Part shown: one piece after another, positions 20,988-33,063 of the stretch | Layout of the letters: each line of letters opens with the position of its first letter | How positions within the stretch are numbered: position 1 is the first letter of the stretch | Assembly: GCA_930367215.1 (NCBI GenBank) | Contig: OV884059.1 | Span: 25,940,945 to 26,004,944 of the forward strand | Direction of reading: 5' to 3' | Length of the DNA: 64,000 nt | Source of the DNA: Pollenia angustigena | Lineage: Eukaryota; Arthropoda; Insecta; Diptera; Polleniidae | Made by a program: the position numbers and the translations under genes | Notes under the pieces: generated by a model | What the model saw: only the letters and a program-made list of their open reading frames with translations | The model's database searches: none | What the model was told of the DNA's origin: nothing

Positions 20988-23484
20988 TTAAGGGTATTAC
21001 AATATTTTCCTAAAGGCAGTACTTTCTTAAAAAAGCATCTTTAAGTTAAAAGACATGATTAATCCTGCTTGATTAAAAAACTATCTTATATTTAAGTTTT
21101 TAATTTTCAAAAGTGCTTTATTAGATCGTTCGTAATATATTTTTCTTTCTCTTGTTCCCTAAAATAGCCCCTAAAGCCATTATCCACATACATTTTTTAT
21201 GTCCTAAAAAGTCCTTTTTTACTTTAATTATAACACCCACACGATTATGCCTTTAAGCATTCTCCACAAAAAAAAAAAAAAGAAAAGAGTTTTTACTTTT
21301 TTAAATAATAAAATATCTAGTTGTTTTTGGTTAAGTTTCCTGCCAAAAAGGTCAAAAATTATTTGGAAAATACAAAAAGAAGAAAAAAGTTATACAACAC
21401 AAGACAGCACTTAAAATTGACGACAGGCTGACGCGTGTGTTTTTGGTTAAACAGAAATAAGTAAGAAATAAAAAAAGCATCTAGAAAGGAAAATAAAAAA
21501 AGCAAACGAGTATGAAATGTAGCCGGTGGATGTTGATTGTTCCAAACACTTTTTACAAGACGGCTGGAAAAGTTTCTAGTTTTTTTTCTACTTATATTTT
21601 GTTTTAAACAAAACTAAAGGAAAATGTATATTTAAAGTAAAATGATGTAAAGACAACACAGATAAAGAAAAAAAACTAAAAGTATAAAAATAAATATAAA
21701 ACAAAAAAAAAATCGCAAAAAAAAAAATAAAAAAAAAGTTCAGGTTACTTCGAAAAGGGCAATAAAAATTTGGCCATATATATAAAAAAAGAACTTATAT
21801 AAATAAATGGATGAGTAATGGAATAAAAACAGTTTGACAAAACAAATGCCAAATGAAGCTTAATTCTTGAACTTTCTAAAAAGTTTTTTTGCCTATAAAA
21901 ACTAATTTTTTTAAAAACGATTTACTTTATAAAACATAATTTATTAACAATTTTTGTAAACATACATATTTCATAAGATTGAGTTGAAGATTAACAACTT
22001 TACCAAAATTTCATAGCATAATTTTAGGCTAGGAAATAGTTTCTCCTTTTTTAATGTTTATTGCATATTTTAAGGCTTAACGCAACCAAAATCTTGGCAA
22101 GTTAGAAAAATTAAAAGAAAAAACTAACTTTCCTTGAGAAATTCATTTATTTGACGTAGTTATCGTTTCTTTTTTAAATTCTGGCTGATATCCTACATAT
22201 AAGGGTTGATTATTGCCTTTTAAAAGCAAAAATTCTTATCCTGTTTAAAAGGTTTATAGCCGGTTTTAAGGCTTATCAAATTAAAAAATCTAAAGGTCGT
22301 CTATTTTTAATAAGCAAGATTTTTTAAAAAAATATTTTTACATTTCATTACAATTTTCTAAAGTTCTACAAGTTTATCAAAAAGTTTATTGCCTATTTTT
22401 AGGCGAAACTGAAAAATATCGTTTGGGACTTAAGCATTTGATATGAAAATTAAAAGAAACTAAATTTTTTGTCGATAATTCTTTTAATTTTAAATATTTT
22501 CCGTTAATACTTTAATAAAACTCTTAAAATCGGTAAAAATTTTGATATTAATGATTTTTATTGAGCCTAAGTAGCCTAATTTTAGGCTTTACAAAGCAAA
22601 TATTCCCAACAGACCCTAAAAAAGCCAACTTTTTGCAGTAAAATACTTTTAGTTTTTATTATTTCCCTTTAACATTAAAAAAAAATCTTGTAGGAATGCG
22701 AAATTTTCTGCATTAACTAAAAGTCTATTGCCTATCTTTAGGGTTAAAGATATAAAAAGTCTGGCCATGCCCATAGATCTTAAAAATTTAAAATTTGTAG
22801 TGTAATTTTAAATTATGTTTAATTTCTTCAACATTTTTTTAATATCTGAAATTTATAACTGCATTAAAACTGACTGCATACTTTTAGGTTAATAAAAAAA
22901 ATCATGTTTTTCTAAAGGAAATTCAAAAAATTTCTATAAATTTTCTTAAATAAAGCATAAATCATTAATGTATTTCGTTAAATTATATGACTTAATTTAA
23001 CATCCCTATTCAAATTCGAGAAAATATAAAAGCAAAACTGAACTGATGTGTTGGGACATTCATGTTTTTTGTTTTTTTGTACAGACAAGCCCTTGTTTGT
23101 CCTATGGCCATAAAAATAAAACACAAAATTTCATCCATCAATGTCTGAACACATCATCAACAACATATAAAAATAACAATAATAATAACAAAAATATACA
23201 AAAAACCAAAATCTTAAGAAGACAGAATAGCAAAAAAGAAAAATTTAAGAAAAATTAAAAAAAAATTCAAGAAAATGAGAAAAAAAAAACTTTAAACACA
23301 CAAGAAATCACCAACTAGAAAATATTTTGCCTAAAAGCACATAGAGAAATTTTAGGCAATAATAGGAGGTTATAAGCAGCTTTTTAAAATTGAAAAATAA
23401 AAAATTAAATCGTTAAAATTTTCTTATTGATAAAACGATTTTAAGAAAATTTAAAATGCTTGATTTTTAATTAAATGGTTTTAT
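20988..23484. other. Gene-free AT-rich stretch carrying several CTATTTTTAGG-type motifs
   Basis: Low-complexity A/T sequence. From about 22000 the short motif GC(A/C)TA-TTTTAGG appears repeatedly in + orientation (22391, 22574, 22740, 22876). No gene is recognised; the 23046-23258 frame is low-complexity. Confidence 0.4.
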
Positions 23485-23852
23485 AAAGACTGGTCCAAGC
23501 AAAACGCACGATGTTAATTTTAAAAACCAAACAAAAAGGTTTACATAGAGTTATCTTAATATGTTTTATTATGAAAGAAGGATCTATGACAATTTTGTGT
23601 GAAACAAAATATCGATCAAAGGCTCGCCACGGCTTCGGTGGCTCTATTCTATGGTCTGAGACAAAATTTAGGTTCAATGTCGTTTATGTGCCGAATTATC
23701 TCATCCTTTAGTTCTTAAATAGTGCTTGGCTTATTGGCGTACACTTTTTCTTTTAAATATCCCCAAAGAAAGAAGTCCAATAGTGTCAAATCACATGATC
23801 GTGGTGGCTTATTAAAATCGCCACGACGTGAGATAACATGGCCATTGAATTT

Positions 23853-24128
23853 CTAGCGCAAAAGAGCCATTGTTTCGTTGGCTGTAAAGCAAGTTGCACC
23901 ATCCTGTTGGAACTGCATATCGTCCGGGTCCATATCCTCAATTTCCGGCCATAAGTAGTCCATTAATCTCGCGATATCAAACAACAACATACCCGATAAC
24001 CGCATGGCCAACCTGATTTTCGGTGAAGTGTGCCCCGTCGCTGAAGATGATTTTATTTGTAAAGTCACCATTGACTTTTGTCTGTTCAATTTAACATTCG
24101 GTGTATTGACGACGCTTGAAATAGTCAT
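23853..24128 (-). pseudogene. Mariner-like transposase relic (element 1)
   Basis: The minus-strand frame of 91 codons contains DDMQFQQDGATCFTANETMA, the family's second-Asp motif (W/QFQQDGATCHTA). It is followed after 23853 by more transposase-like sequence in other frames (for example the inverse of 23770-23830, matching the RRGDxNWPPRSCD region). Upstream coding is rearranged as in the 56.9 kb copy. Frameshifts and the interrupting insertion make it inactive. Confidence 0.7.
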
Positions 24129-24321
24129 TAGGCTTCAGCTCTTGAGTCAATTGAACTGCTTGGCCAACCTGATTTTCAAAGAAGTATGACCCGATGACGC
24201 CGCCAGTCTATAAACCATACCAAACAGTCACTCATTGTGGATGCATTGGCTTTTTAACAAACACTCGTGGATTCTCATTTGCCGCAATTCCGCTTGTTAA
24301 TGAATCCACTGAGGTTGATAA

Positions 24322-24910
24322 CGGGGGTTGCTTTAAAACCATGGTAGATAAGGCCATGATGGCATTATTGCTCAATTGAATGGGAGATAAAGCCATAATG
24401 GCCTTATTGCCCAATCATTGAGAGGTAAGGTCATATGTAAAATTTTGCGAAATGAGAGATATAGCCATATTTTTTTTTTTCGCAAATGAGAGATAAAGCC
24501 ATATTTTTCAGAAAATTGTTATGCATGGTGTAAACATTCTGTAAAAGCGAAAATCCTTAGTTATCATTGAAAAACATTTTTTTTTATTCTTGTGGCGCAC
24601 GCAGGAAAACTATATTCAGCGAAGCCACCTGCCGCGTCCTACTGGAAGAAAAAACCCCTAAGCACGGCCGCAGGTGTCACGCAGAAAAACTTTAGTATGC
24701 GAAGTCAAATTTCAATACTTAACCTTAGTGTCTCCGGAACTGAAATGAGAGATAAAGCCATTTTCTAATATTGCTAATGTGAGCTAAGGCCATGATGGCT
24801 TTATCTCCCATTCAAATGAAAAAAAAAAACAAAAAAGGCTTTATCTCCCTATTGAGTGAGAGCTAAAGCCATCATGGCCTTTTCTACCATGGTATTAAAG
24901 CACCCCCCCC
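24322..24910. mobile_element. hAT-like (8-bp TSD) non-autonomous element nested in the mariner relic
   Basis: An exact 8-bp duplication GTTGATAA (24314-24321 and 24911-24918) flanks inverted ends CGGGGGTTGCTTTAAAACCA and GGGGGGGGTGCTTTAATACC. The intact equivalent in the 53 kb mariner copy (GAGGTCGATTGTGCT near 54252) shows the empty site. Many units like GAGATAAAGCCAT(AAT)GGC occur inside in both orientations near both ends, as subterminal repeats do in hAT elements. There is no transposase. Confidence 0.75.
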
Positions 24911-25300
24911 GTTGATAATGCTGACCAAAAAAAAATTTCGTTCAGACAATTAAATTATTTACTAATTTTGCCCCTGTATGTATATTCGAATCGTGATACA
25001 CAAATTTAGTCAATTAAAAAATGAATTGCATAAACTAAAAAAATACACAACATACGCCCAAACAATTAAATTTATGTGTTTTTGATTAAAAAAATTAATT
25101 GCAACAAACAAAAAATTAATTGAAAAAATTAAATATTTCATTGAAAATTTTTTTTTTTTAATTTTTTCTGTGTGTGTTCCTCTCATGGTTTAATTCTTAA
25201 ACACTGAAACGAAGAAATCTAAAATTAAGTTGGGCAAAAAACTTGACGTTTAGGTATGGCTTACAATAAACATCGTGCATTATGTTGGGACTTCCCTTTA

Positions 25301-26039
25301 ATTTTTTTTTTTAAGCAAAGAAATTGTGTGAGATTTTAAAAATTTTGATATTCTTTTATAAACTGGCTTATTTTATTACATTTTTGTATGTATTTTTAAC
25401 TAATTTTCTTATTTTATACTTTTATTTAAATTTCAATAATTTCCCTTATTTCTCTCAGTGTACATATTTATTTTTTGCTTGAAACTTTAAACCAAGTGTC
25501 GTCGGTGATATTATTTCCTTTTAGTTCTTTACTACACTTTACAATATCTTATTTTTTTTGTTTTGGAAACAATCCAAATTCGTAATAATCGAATAAATAA
25601 AAAAGAAATTTTTTAAAGCAAATTTCAACTCCAGTTGCTAATTTTGCGGTTAAAAATAAACAAACTGGGGGGGAAAAACTGCCAGCGACAAAATAAAACA
25701 ACCCAAACAAAATCTGCACACAAAAACATTGAAAAAAATAAGAAAAAAGGAAAAAAATAAAGTTGTTAAAAAAAAAACACCCAACTACATTGACTGACTC
25801 CCTCTCCCTCCCTTTATTTCGAGCAAAAAAAAAAAAAAATTATACAAATAGTGTATGACTCATTAGAGAACAACATGTAAATAGGAGTAAATAAGCAAAG
25901 ACACACACACACACACTTGTAAAAGTATTGTGCATGAATAAAAGTGCGAGCACGAGTAAAAGAACAACGAGCACGACGCACATTGGTTCAAGTTCATAGA
26001 ACGAGCGGCAAAAAATAGAAGCAGTTGTCGAAGGATAAT
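25301..26039. other. AT-rich DNA with AC microsatellite
   Basis: An (AC)n tract lies at about 25900-25916. Antisense frames at 25840-26127 are repeat and low-complexity products. No gene seen. Confidence 0.4.
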
Positions 26040-26660
26040 GAAACTTGGCACATAGACATTTTTTGTTTGAATCAAGAAAAAATGGAAAAATCAAAATGAT
26101 CCGCCCACTTTTACGACCACCTCCCATACAAGGTAAAAATTAAATTTTGACCTACGGCATGGTTTTTTGGCACATAAAATTTTTAAACACTCTTAATCAT
26201 TTGTGTAAAATTTGAAAAATATCCGCCCACTTTTTCGCCCACTTCCCATACAACTTGTATTGAAGAAGTGGCATAGCTCCCTTGATTTTTAATGCACCAA
26301 CTCAATTTTCACAAAAAATAAATATTATAACTGGAGAATGTGCTGCTAAAAATCTGTACCTGATCCACCCACTTTTACGCCCACCTCCCATACAAAGTGA
26401 AAATTAAATTTTTACCTACGGCATGGTTTTTTGGCACATAACATTTTTAAACAATTTTTATCATTTGTGTGAAATTTGAAAAATATCCGCCCACTTCCCA
26501 CACAACTTGTATTGAAAAAGTGGCATAACTGCCTTGATTTTTTATGCATCAACTCAATTTTCACAAAAAATAAATATTATAATTGTAGAATGGATTCCTG
26601 AAAACATATACCTGTTTCGCCCAATTTTACGCCCACCTCCCATAGAAACAACATGAATAT
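26040..26660. repeat. About 2.3 tandem copies of a 250-266 bp dispersed-repeat segment
   Basis: The block CCACTTTTACGMCCACCTCCCATA recurs at about 26104, 26370 and 26621. Between them run shared stretches: TACGGCATGGTTTTTTGGCA, ATTTGTGTRAAATTTGAAAA, ATCCGCCCACTT, CAACTTGTATTGAA and CAATTTTCACAAAAAATAAA. The inverse motif (TATGGGAGGTGGGCGT) is also in 4897-5060, so this is a dispersed repeat family. Confidence 0.65.
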
Positions 26661-27314
26661 GTAACTTTTTAACATCGTTATCATACTCCAATTTTTTGAT
26701 TAGGCAGCTTTGAGCGAAATCTATTTATAAATGGGTCTGAAGACAATTAAAGATTATGCATTACGTCTCCATTAGTGGCTAAACGTCCAATTCCTTCGCG
26801 AATGATGTAATCTATAGGCTCTATAGTCTTTATTCCTCGCTTCCTGCGCTTCCTCGGACAGCATAGCTGATACAATTAATCAATTAGAATGTAAAAAATA
26901 AAAATAAAATCAGTGAATAAGAGCCTTTAGATAGAGACATACCTATTGGTAGAATAGCTTCTGCTATAATTTTGCTACAATGCACCAAATCTTATGCACA
27001 GTTACAGGCATGTAGTACCAGCCATGAACGAAAATTCATGTTTTGTTACTTTATCATTTTATAGTTTTTACTGTTTTTTTTTTTTTTTTGGAAAGAAGCA
27101 GGTAGGAGCAGCTGAATTTTTTTTTAACTTTTAGCTGAGACTTCAACCTGTAATTTGACATCTTTTGTTAAACAGCGCTCCACAGCGCTAGAAAGATGCA
27201 GTCCACTGAAGTTGATGAACATTGAAATTTTGATGTTGTTTATATTTTGTTCTACGAAATTTTTTATATGGCACTTTTTCAAACTTTTTTTAATACAAAT
27301 CTCATCTTTAACAA

Positions 27315-27566
27315 TTGCTATCATTTGCTGCAAGACCGGCATAACTCAAAAAAATCAATTTCGAGATAAACGCATTTAAAATTTTTGATTTGCTCTAACT
27401 ACTTAGAAAAAAAGAAAACACATTCTCTTCAAACTGGGAAAGTATAAAACATATAAAGATGAATTTAATACACAATATAAAGAAAAACAAAGCGAACAAT
27501 TCTGCATCTTTAACTCCAAAATTTCATTTTTTGAGTTATGCCGGTCTTGCAGCAAATGAGCGATAT
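27315..27566. mobile_element. TIR element, GCAAGACCGGCATAACTCAA family, copy 1
   Basis: The arms ATCATTTGCTGCAAGACCGG, CATAACTCAAAAAA and their inverses at the right bound a 252-bp unit. It is nearly the same length as, and opposite in orientation to, the copy at 51043-51294. The interior carries TCTTCAAACTGGGAAAGTAT and GCGAACAATTCTGC blocks common to both. Confidence 0.7.
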
Positions 27567-27847
27567 GTACAAAAAAAGTCAAAAGGTTTACTGTGATTGT
27601 ACCAAAAGATTGAACATACAGGAAATTTGCATGCCATTTCAAACAAGCGAACATAGTATATGAACTTTGAGCGTGTCTCTCCAAACAAATAATGAATATA
27701 TCAGGCTTATATTTCGGAATCATTAAATTCAGATATCTGACAACAAAATACCAAAAAATTATCCAAATCGGCGAACATGAAAAAAATGAATTGATGCCGC
27801 TCTTGAACCAATGTGCGACGAGGTGAAGCGATTACTTGAAGCACATA

Positions 27848-28220
27848 CCCTGCAAATAATAGGACCAGTCCAAGCACGCGTGTAATGAGTAATCCACAAG
27901 GGACCAGGACTAGTCCTAAAGTAGCCCAAACGTATAGAAAAAACATGGTCTATTTAACATTTCGATGTCCTAGGAGAGGACCATATAACTAACCTTTGGA
28001 CCACTTAGGAGTAGTTTTAAAACTACTCCATGTTATACTCAAGAGGATTACTTTGGAAGTCGTTTAAAAAGAAAGCATGTCTTTAAAAAAAGAAGACATG
28101 TCGTCTCATTACAAACACTTTTTAACAATGACATGGTCCATGCTTGCATTACATCGGACCAGTCCATGGAGTAGTCCATTTTATCAAAATGGATCAGGTG
28201 GTCCAATTTTATTTGCAGGG
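27848..28220. mobile_element. TIR element with CCCTGCARATAA ends, TA duplication, copy 1
   Basis: CCCTGCAAATAA and its inverse TTATTTGCAGGG are flanked by TA. The body is full of GGACCA, GGACTA and GGAGTAGT motifs on both strands. The interior GTCCTAGGAGAGGACCATAT is matched in inverse by the element at 32256-32832. No transposase. Confidence 0.7.
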
Positions 28221-29158
28221 TACAAGTGAAACTAGTATTCCTTTGTTTGCATGAGTTTGTTAGTGTGTGTGTTTTTTTTTTTTCTTGAAAAACGAAAGAG
28301 CTGTATAGTACAACAAACAACATTGTCAACTCTAGAATACAAAACTAGAAGAGAAATTATAATTTGGCAATGTAAATAATGGAATGTTTTAGTTAGATTT
28401 GTATAAACAATTTTGTTATTTATTTTAACAGTTTTTATAAAACAATGCATAGGAGAAGGTTTCCTCCATGTGGTTTTCTCTATTTTTCTAAGCAAATTAC
28501 TAAAAGTCTGCCTTTAGTTTTTATTTGGTATAAAAACGGCGTCATTTCTCTTTGTAATTTAAAGCATTTTTGGAGACTTTTTATGTTTTTTTTTTTGCTT
28601 TTTGTGTAACTTTGTTTTTATTATTTTTATTGGTGGTGTTGTAGTTTTTACAACATTTTCGTTGTTTGCCAAATTGCATTATTTTTATATCTAAGCTGAA
28701 AGTAAAATTATAGTGCTGGAAGAACATTAAAAAAAAAAAACGGAAAAACATAAATTATTGCTTTTAAAGTCATGCGACATTTAGCAGTTTCAAAAAGTAC
28801 TAAAAATAGAAAGTGTATTTAAAGTTTTTCTTTAGAGGGTTAAGTCATTTTGAATTGATGCTTAGTTTTTTTAAGATTTTAAGGATGTTTTTTTTATGAC
28901 GCATTTTAAGTAATAATTTGAAAAGGAAGGGGACAATGACTAGTTAAAATCTAAATAAAAAAATAATTGGGCAGAAATTTATGATTTAAAAAAAAATTGT
29001 TATAAAAACTTTAAAGATGTAAAGATATGTTCACAACCTATTAAATATTTGACGTCCTAAAAATTATTTGCTTTTGCAAAACATTTTTAGCTATTATCTT
29101 TTTGGCAACACTGGTTTAAACAGTGTCAAACATCCTCAGTTTGGTCTATAATTTAACC
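28221..29158. other. AT-rich DNA without recognised feature
   Basis: Long T runs; nothing coding or repeated could be supported. Confidence 0.35.
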
Positions 29159-29782
29159 ATGAATCGTCTTACAAACGAACAACGCTTGCAAATTATTGAA
29201 TTTTATTATCAAAATGCGTGCTCTGTTAAGAAAGTTCATCGCGCGCTTCCTGTATTCAGCGACGAAGGTAATTTTTGGCTCAATGGGAAGATCAGCCAAA
29301 AGCATTGCAAGAGCTACCAATGCATCCAGAAAAAGTCACAGTTTGGTGCGTTTTATGGGCTGGTGGCATCATTGGACCGTACTTCTTCAAAGATGATGCG
29401 AATCGTAACGTAACTGTAAATGGTGAGTGAGATGATATCCAAATTTTTATGTCCATGTGTGGCATACACAGTACGCTGAACAATGGACTTACTTAGAGGC
29501 GAGTTCGGTGAACATTTTCTTTCACGTTCGGGACAGGTCAATTGGCCGCCTAGATCGTGCGATTTAACGCCTTTAGACTATTTTTTGTGGGGCTATGTTA
29601 AAGCTCATGTCTATACACACATGACCGTTTCAATTGACGCATTGGAAGACAACATTAAAGCATTTATTCATGAGATACCGGCCGAACTGTTAGAAAGAGT
29701 ATGCCAAAATTGGACTAAGCGGATGGACCATTTGAGGCGCAGTCACGGTCAACATTTGCATGAAATAATCTACAAACATTAA
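29159..29782 (+). pseudogene. Tc1/mariner-superfamily transposase, internally deleted
   Basis: The start MNRLTNEQRLQIIEFYYQNA is a typical N-terminus of a large insect mariner-like family (first helix-turn-helix). After about 26 codons it jumps directly to FSDEGNFWLNG, the first catalytic Asp motif, so most of the DNA-binding region is missing. From about 29290 the frame is broken. It resumes at about 29483 with MDLLRGEFGEHF and NWPPRSCDLTPLDYFLWGYV, which holds the last catalytic Asp, and continues to a normal C-terminus and stop at 29782. The QQDGATCHTA block is lost or scrambled. It is a dead copy, distinct from the three CGCACGATG-ended elements. A possible right terminus (CCTATAGCGCTTATAAAATC) lies near 29862-29881; no left terminus was found. 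Confidence 0.85.
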
Positions 29783-30514
29783 ATTATATCGACCGTACTA
29801 TCGATTCAAATAAAGATTTCATGAATTTTTCTGAATTTTATGTGTTTTTTTTAAACCTTCCTATAGCGCTTATAAAATCACCCATTACAATTATCTTGCT
29901 ACAAATAAAGTTTAATAAGAAAGTGTTAAAACTAAAGCTAAAGTTTGATCAATTTACTGGTCACGTTTTTTTTGTTTGAGTTTTACGTCAAATATTTGTT
30001 AGGGCTGATGAACATACCTTAAAACAGGAAAAATCTCAAAAATAAATGTATTTCGCTTAATAAACGTTGCAAATTAAAATAAGATTACAAACATTTTTTT
30101 TAAAAATAAACTTTTAAGAAAAAAATTCAAAAGAACAATTCGTCGGCTTAGAGTGTAAACCTGCCAAATCCACTTTTTAAGTAAATTGAGATTTTAATGC
30201 CGTATGGTAGAGAAAGATATGCCTCGACAAAATTGCTTAAAAATCATGGAATACTACAAATTTTTATATTTTTACCAGGCTTTCAAATTCATCAAATTTA
30301 AATTTCATTAAATTATTTAAAAGATTTCTTGACATCCTTGACTGGTCCAGGGATCGTAACCACAATACTAATCATTGTTAATCAGCTTCGCGTTGTGCTG
30401 ATAAAGTCAACAAAAAAAAGAAGGACAAAAAAGAAAGGAAAAAAAGGTGCGCTTTGGACTTCAAACAGAATTTTGGACAAAAAGTATAAAAAAACAGAAG
30501 TAAAGGAAAAGTAA

Positions 30515-30911
30515 GGGTCTGAACACAATGTAACGATAATTTATTGCGGTGCGGTTTTTCATACGATTTTGAAGTAAAAAAGCCGCAGTGCGGAACGGCA
30601 TAAAATTAAAATCTATTTTATTTTCATTGCTGACTTTCTTTCTCTCTCAACAAAGCGAATTTAATTCGCCTTGTCTCTTAATTTTTGATACTCGTTCTCT
30701 TTCTGATGTTGCCATAGTTTTTGAATAATTGGCTATGTTCACAACATTATTGAAAACAAACAACATGATAAAAATGTGTGCACAAATAAATTAATAAAAA
30801 TTTAAACAAAAAATGACAACTATTTCCGTCGCCATCTTCCGTTTTATTATGTTTATTTTTCTCTCTCGCAACGAGAAATCGCACCGCACCGCAAACATTG
30901 TGTTAAGACTG
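30515..30911. mobile_element. PIF/Harbinger-like MITE, 397 bp, TAA target duplication
   Basis: The left end GGGTCTGAACACAATGTAAC, with GCGGTGCGG further in, faces the right end (inverse CAGTCTTAACACAATGTTTG, CGGTGCGGTGCG). TAA occurs on both sides (30512-30514 and 30912-30914). Confidence 0.75.
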
Positions 30912-31227
30912 TAATTGAAAATAGATAATCATTCACAATAACAAATTTCGATCCATCAAGTAAAACACCATTTGGTTCAAAGATTGATGTTTGTCTTTTG
31001 ACTGCCAGCCGTCGTCAATGGCGGTGTGGGTAAAACGGCGAAGGTTCCTGAAGAGATAGTGTGCTCACTATCGAAACATGTGAAATCAACCTGTCCCTGA
31101 GTTCTATAATTATAAGTGCTGATCGACCTTTTTTGATTACTCTTAATAGCATTAACTTAATGTAAATAAAAGAATATTTATTTCATTTTCAATAAAAATA
31201 AATCTTTTTATGTTGAAAAATTCCTTT

Positions 31228-31598
31228 GTCCCAATTTCCACAATGCAAGTCTTATTGATAAACTTATCACATTTTCTTCTTTGAATCAGCTTCGGCGTTT
31301 TCACGAGTCAAGTCTTATTATTTATCCGTTATTCCATTTGTATGAAAGTATATGTGCGTTTTTACATTTCGCACATACAACACACACAAAAAATCACACA
31401 CGCTACGAAATTAACTTTGTACAACGAAATTAAATATGAAAGATAATTGTCAAAATAGACCTGCTGAAAATTACGAATGATAAAACAAAACGCATTTGAC
31501 GAGTACAGCAAGCTGAGTACTCGTTTCTTTTCCCCTCGTCACTCTCGCCTACAAAGTAGCATGCTGGTCAATAAGACTTGCATTATGGAAATTGGGAC
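31228..31598. mobile_element. TIR element, 371 bp
   Basis: GTCCCAATTTCCACAATGCA plus AGTCTTATT is repeated in inverse at 31570-31598 with one mismatch, giving 29-bp arms. A centre without coding separates them. The target duplication is unclear. Confidence 0.7.
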
Positions 31599-32255
31599 TT
31601 TCTTCATAAAAATAATTTAATGAACATTAAATTTCATGAACTTATTAGATTTGAAAGCTAGTGTTTCTAACAGTAAAAATTTTAAAAAGGTTTATTGAAA
31701 ATAGTCAGCAATATTTTTAAAAACGAATTGATTTTGAGTTTTGGTTTTTTCCAAAAAAAATTTTAAAGTTTGAAGACTATTACTGTTTATCGAAGAGGTT
31801 TTTGGAAACTCTGGACAAGCCGATAGCGGTTATACAACGCGCAATGATTTTCAAAACTTTCTAAAATTATTGCATACAGTAGGGATGTTACATTTTAAAA
31901 AAAGCTATCATATACTTTATGAAGCCAATAATTGTAGCTTAAATCTCAGAAAAAAAAAATAAATTTCTTAAAATAACTAAAACAGATTAAAATGTAAGGA
32001 AAATTACAAAACGTTACTTGTTAAACCACTTATGTTTTGTGTCGCATTCTAAAACGCAACTGTGTGTAGAATTTTACAATGTAATCCGACCCAAAGTGCA
32101 CGATGCGTACACAATAATCCAAAAATGCATCGTTAAACTGGGTGATACATTTGTGACTTTGTCTGCGCATTATGATGTTTTGCGTATTATGATGTTTTGG
32201 AACAAAGCCGTAGTCTTGAAATTTTTTCCTGAAAATGTATTATGAACTATGACAT

Positions 32256-32832
32256 CCCTACAGATAATATTGGACTACGTGGTCCATTGAGGCTTAAATG
32301 GACTACTCACAACATCGTCCAATGTACTGTAGTATGGACCATGTTATAAGAAATTAACATGCAGTGCTGCCAACAACTGCATGATGTATACTTTTCTATA
32401 GTTTACAGTATTACACATTAGTAGCCCTGATGGTGTCCGTTATTAATTGTTTATTTAAAAGTGAACGTTTGTGAAATTTGTGGAAAAAGGTAAAAAAATT
32501 AAAAATACCAAGTAAATATTTTTAATAATAGCAATAATAGACTACAATATACACCATAAAAGGCGATTAGTAAAAAGTGAAAAATGCTTAAACTACCCCT
32601 TAGTGTACTCCATACTGTAGTAACATGGAGTACTTTTAAAACTAACCCACTTTAGTACTCCATGGAGTAGTTTAGGGACTACTTCGGTGGGTTATATGGT
32701 CCCCTCCTAGGACATCGTAATGTTAAATGGACCAACTTTTACCCATTTATTTGGAGTAGTTTTGGAGTACTCCTACTCCTTTATGGACTACTCTTTGCAT
32801 GCATGTATGGACGAGTCTCGTTATCTGCAGGG
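32256..32832. mobile_element. TIR element with CCCTGCAGATAA ends, copy 2
   Basis: CCCTACAGATAA and TTATCTGCAGGG are inverted ends, each flanked by AT. Many GGACTA, GGAGTA and TGGTCC motifs are inside. The block GGTCCCCTCCTAGGACATCG is the inverse of one in 27848-28220, so the two elements are family members in opposite orientation. Confidence 0.65.
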
Positions 32833-32847
32833 ATAGTCGTACTTTAA

Positions 32848-33063
32848 TGCTGGGTTTTTTAGATCTCAGTTAAACTAGGTTTAGGTAATCTGACAAGAGT
32901 TTTTTTTGTTGCTATTATAGAAAACTTTAACGGAAGAGCTTAGTTTTCCTTTAAATGTTGGTCTTTAATGAAATAATAAAAAAAATCAACTTTCGCCGTA
33001 AAATCGAGTTTCAGACTACGTTAAACAAAGTAAAGTTTTAGTACACATCTCGAAAACCCAGCC
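32848..33063. mobile_element. PIF/Harbinger-like MITE (GGCTGGGTTTTTGAGAT family), 216 bp
   Basis: The left end TGCTGGGTTTTTTAGATCTC and the inverse of the right end GGCTGGGTTTTCGAGATGTG match, with TAA on both sides (32845-32847 and 33064-33066). Relatives are at 41490-41720 and a solo end at 62964-62999. It ends 84 bases before the presumed futsch leader exon. Confidence 0.7.

Larger units (their letters stand above)
23485..25300 (-). mobile_element. Mariner-derived element 1 (CCAAAACGCACGATGTTAAT family), interrupted
   Basis: The left end GTCCAAGCAAAACGCACGAT and the right end (inverse AAAGGGAAGTCCCAACATAA, TGCACGATGTTTATTGTA) match the termini of the related elements at 53249-54472 and 56852-57846. 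The body carries decayed minus-strand mariner transposase segments. It has been interrupted by an 8-bp-TSD element at 24322-24910, and the AT-rich stretch around 24935-25190 may be a further insertion. Confidence 0.65.

Noticed and set aside
25840..26127. 95-codon antisense frame with hydrophobic stretches resembling a membrane protein
   Set aside because: It crosses an AC microsatellite and a dispersed repeat; the Val/Cys/Leu runs come from those repeats.
27403..27946. Two antisense frames of 106 and 79 codons
   Set aside because: They run across the right arm of one MITE and into another, contain no motif and have no splice context.
31880..32260. Separate element bounded by TAGGGATGT and ACATCCCTA
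   Set aside because: The matching ends are only 9-12 bases and the right one overlaps the end of the better supported element at 32256, so it was not called.
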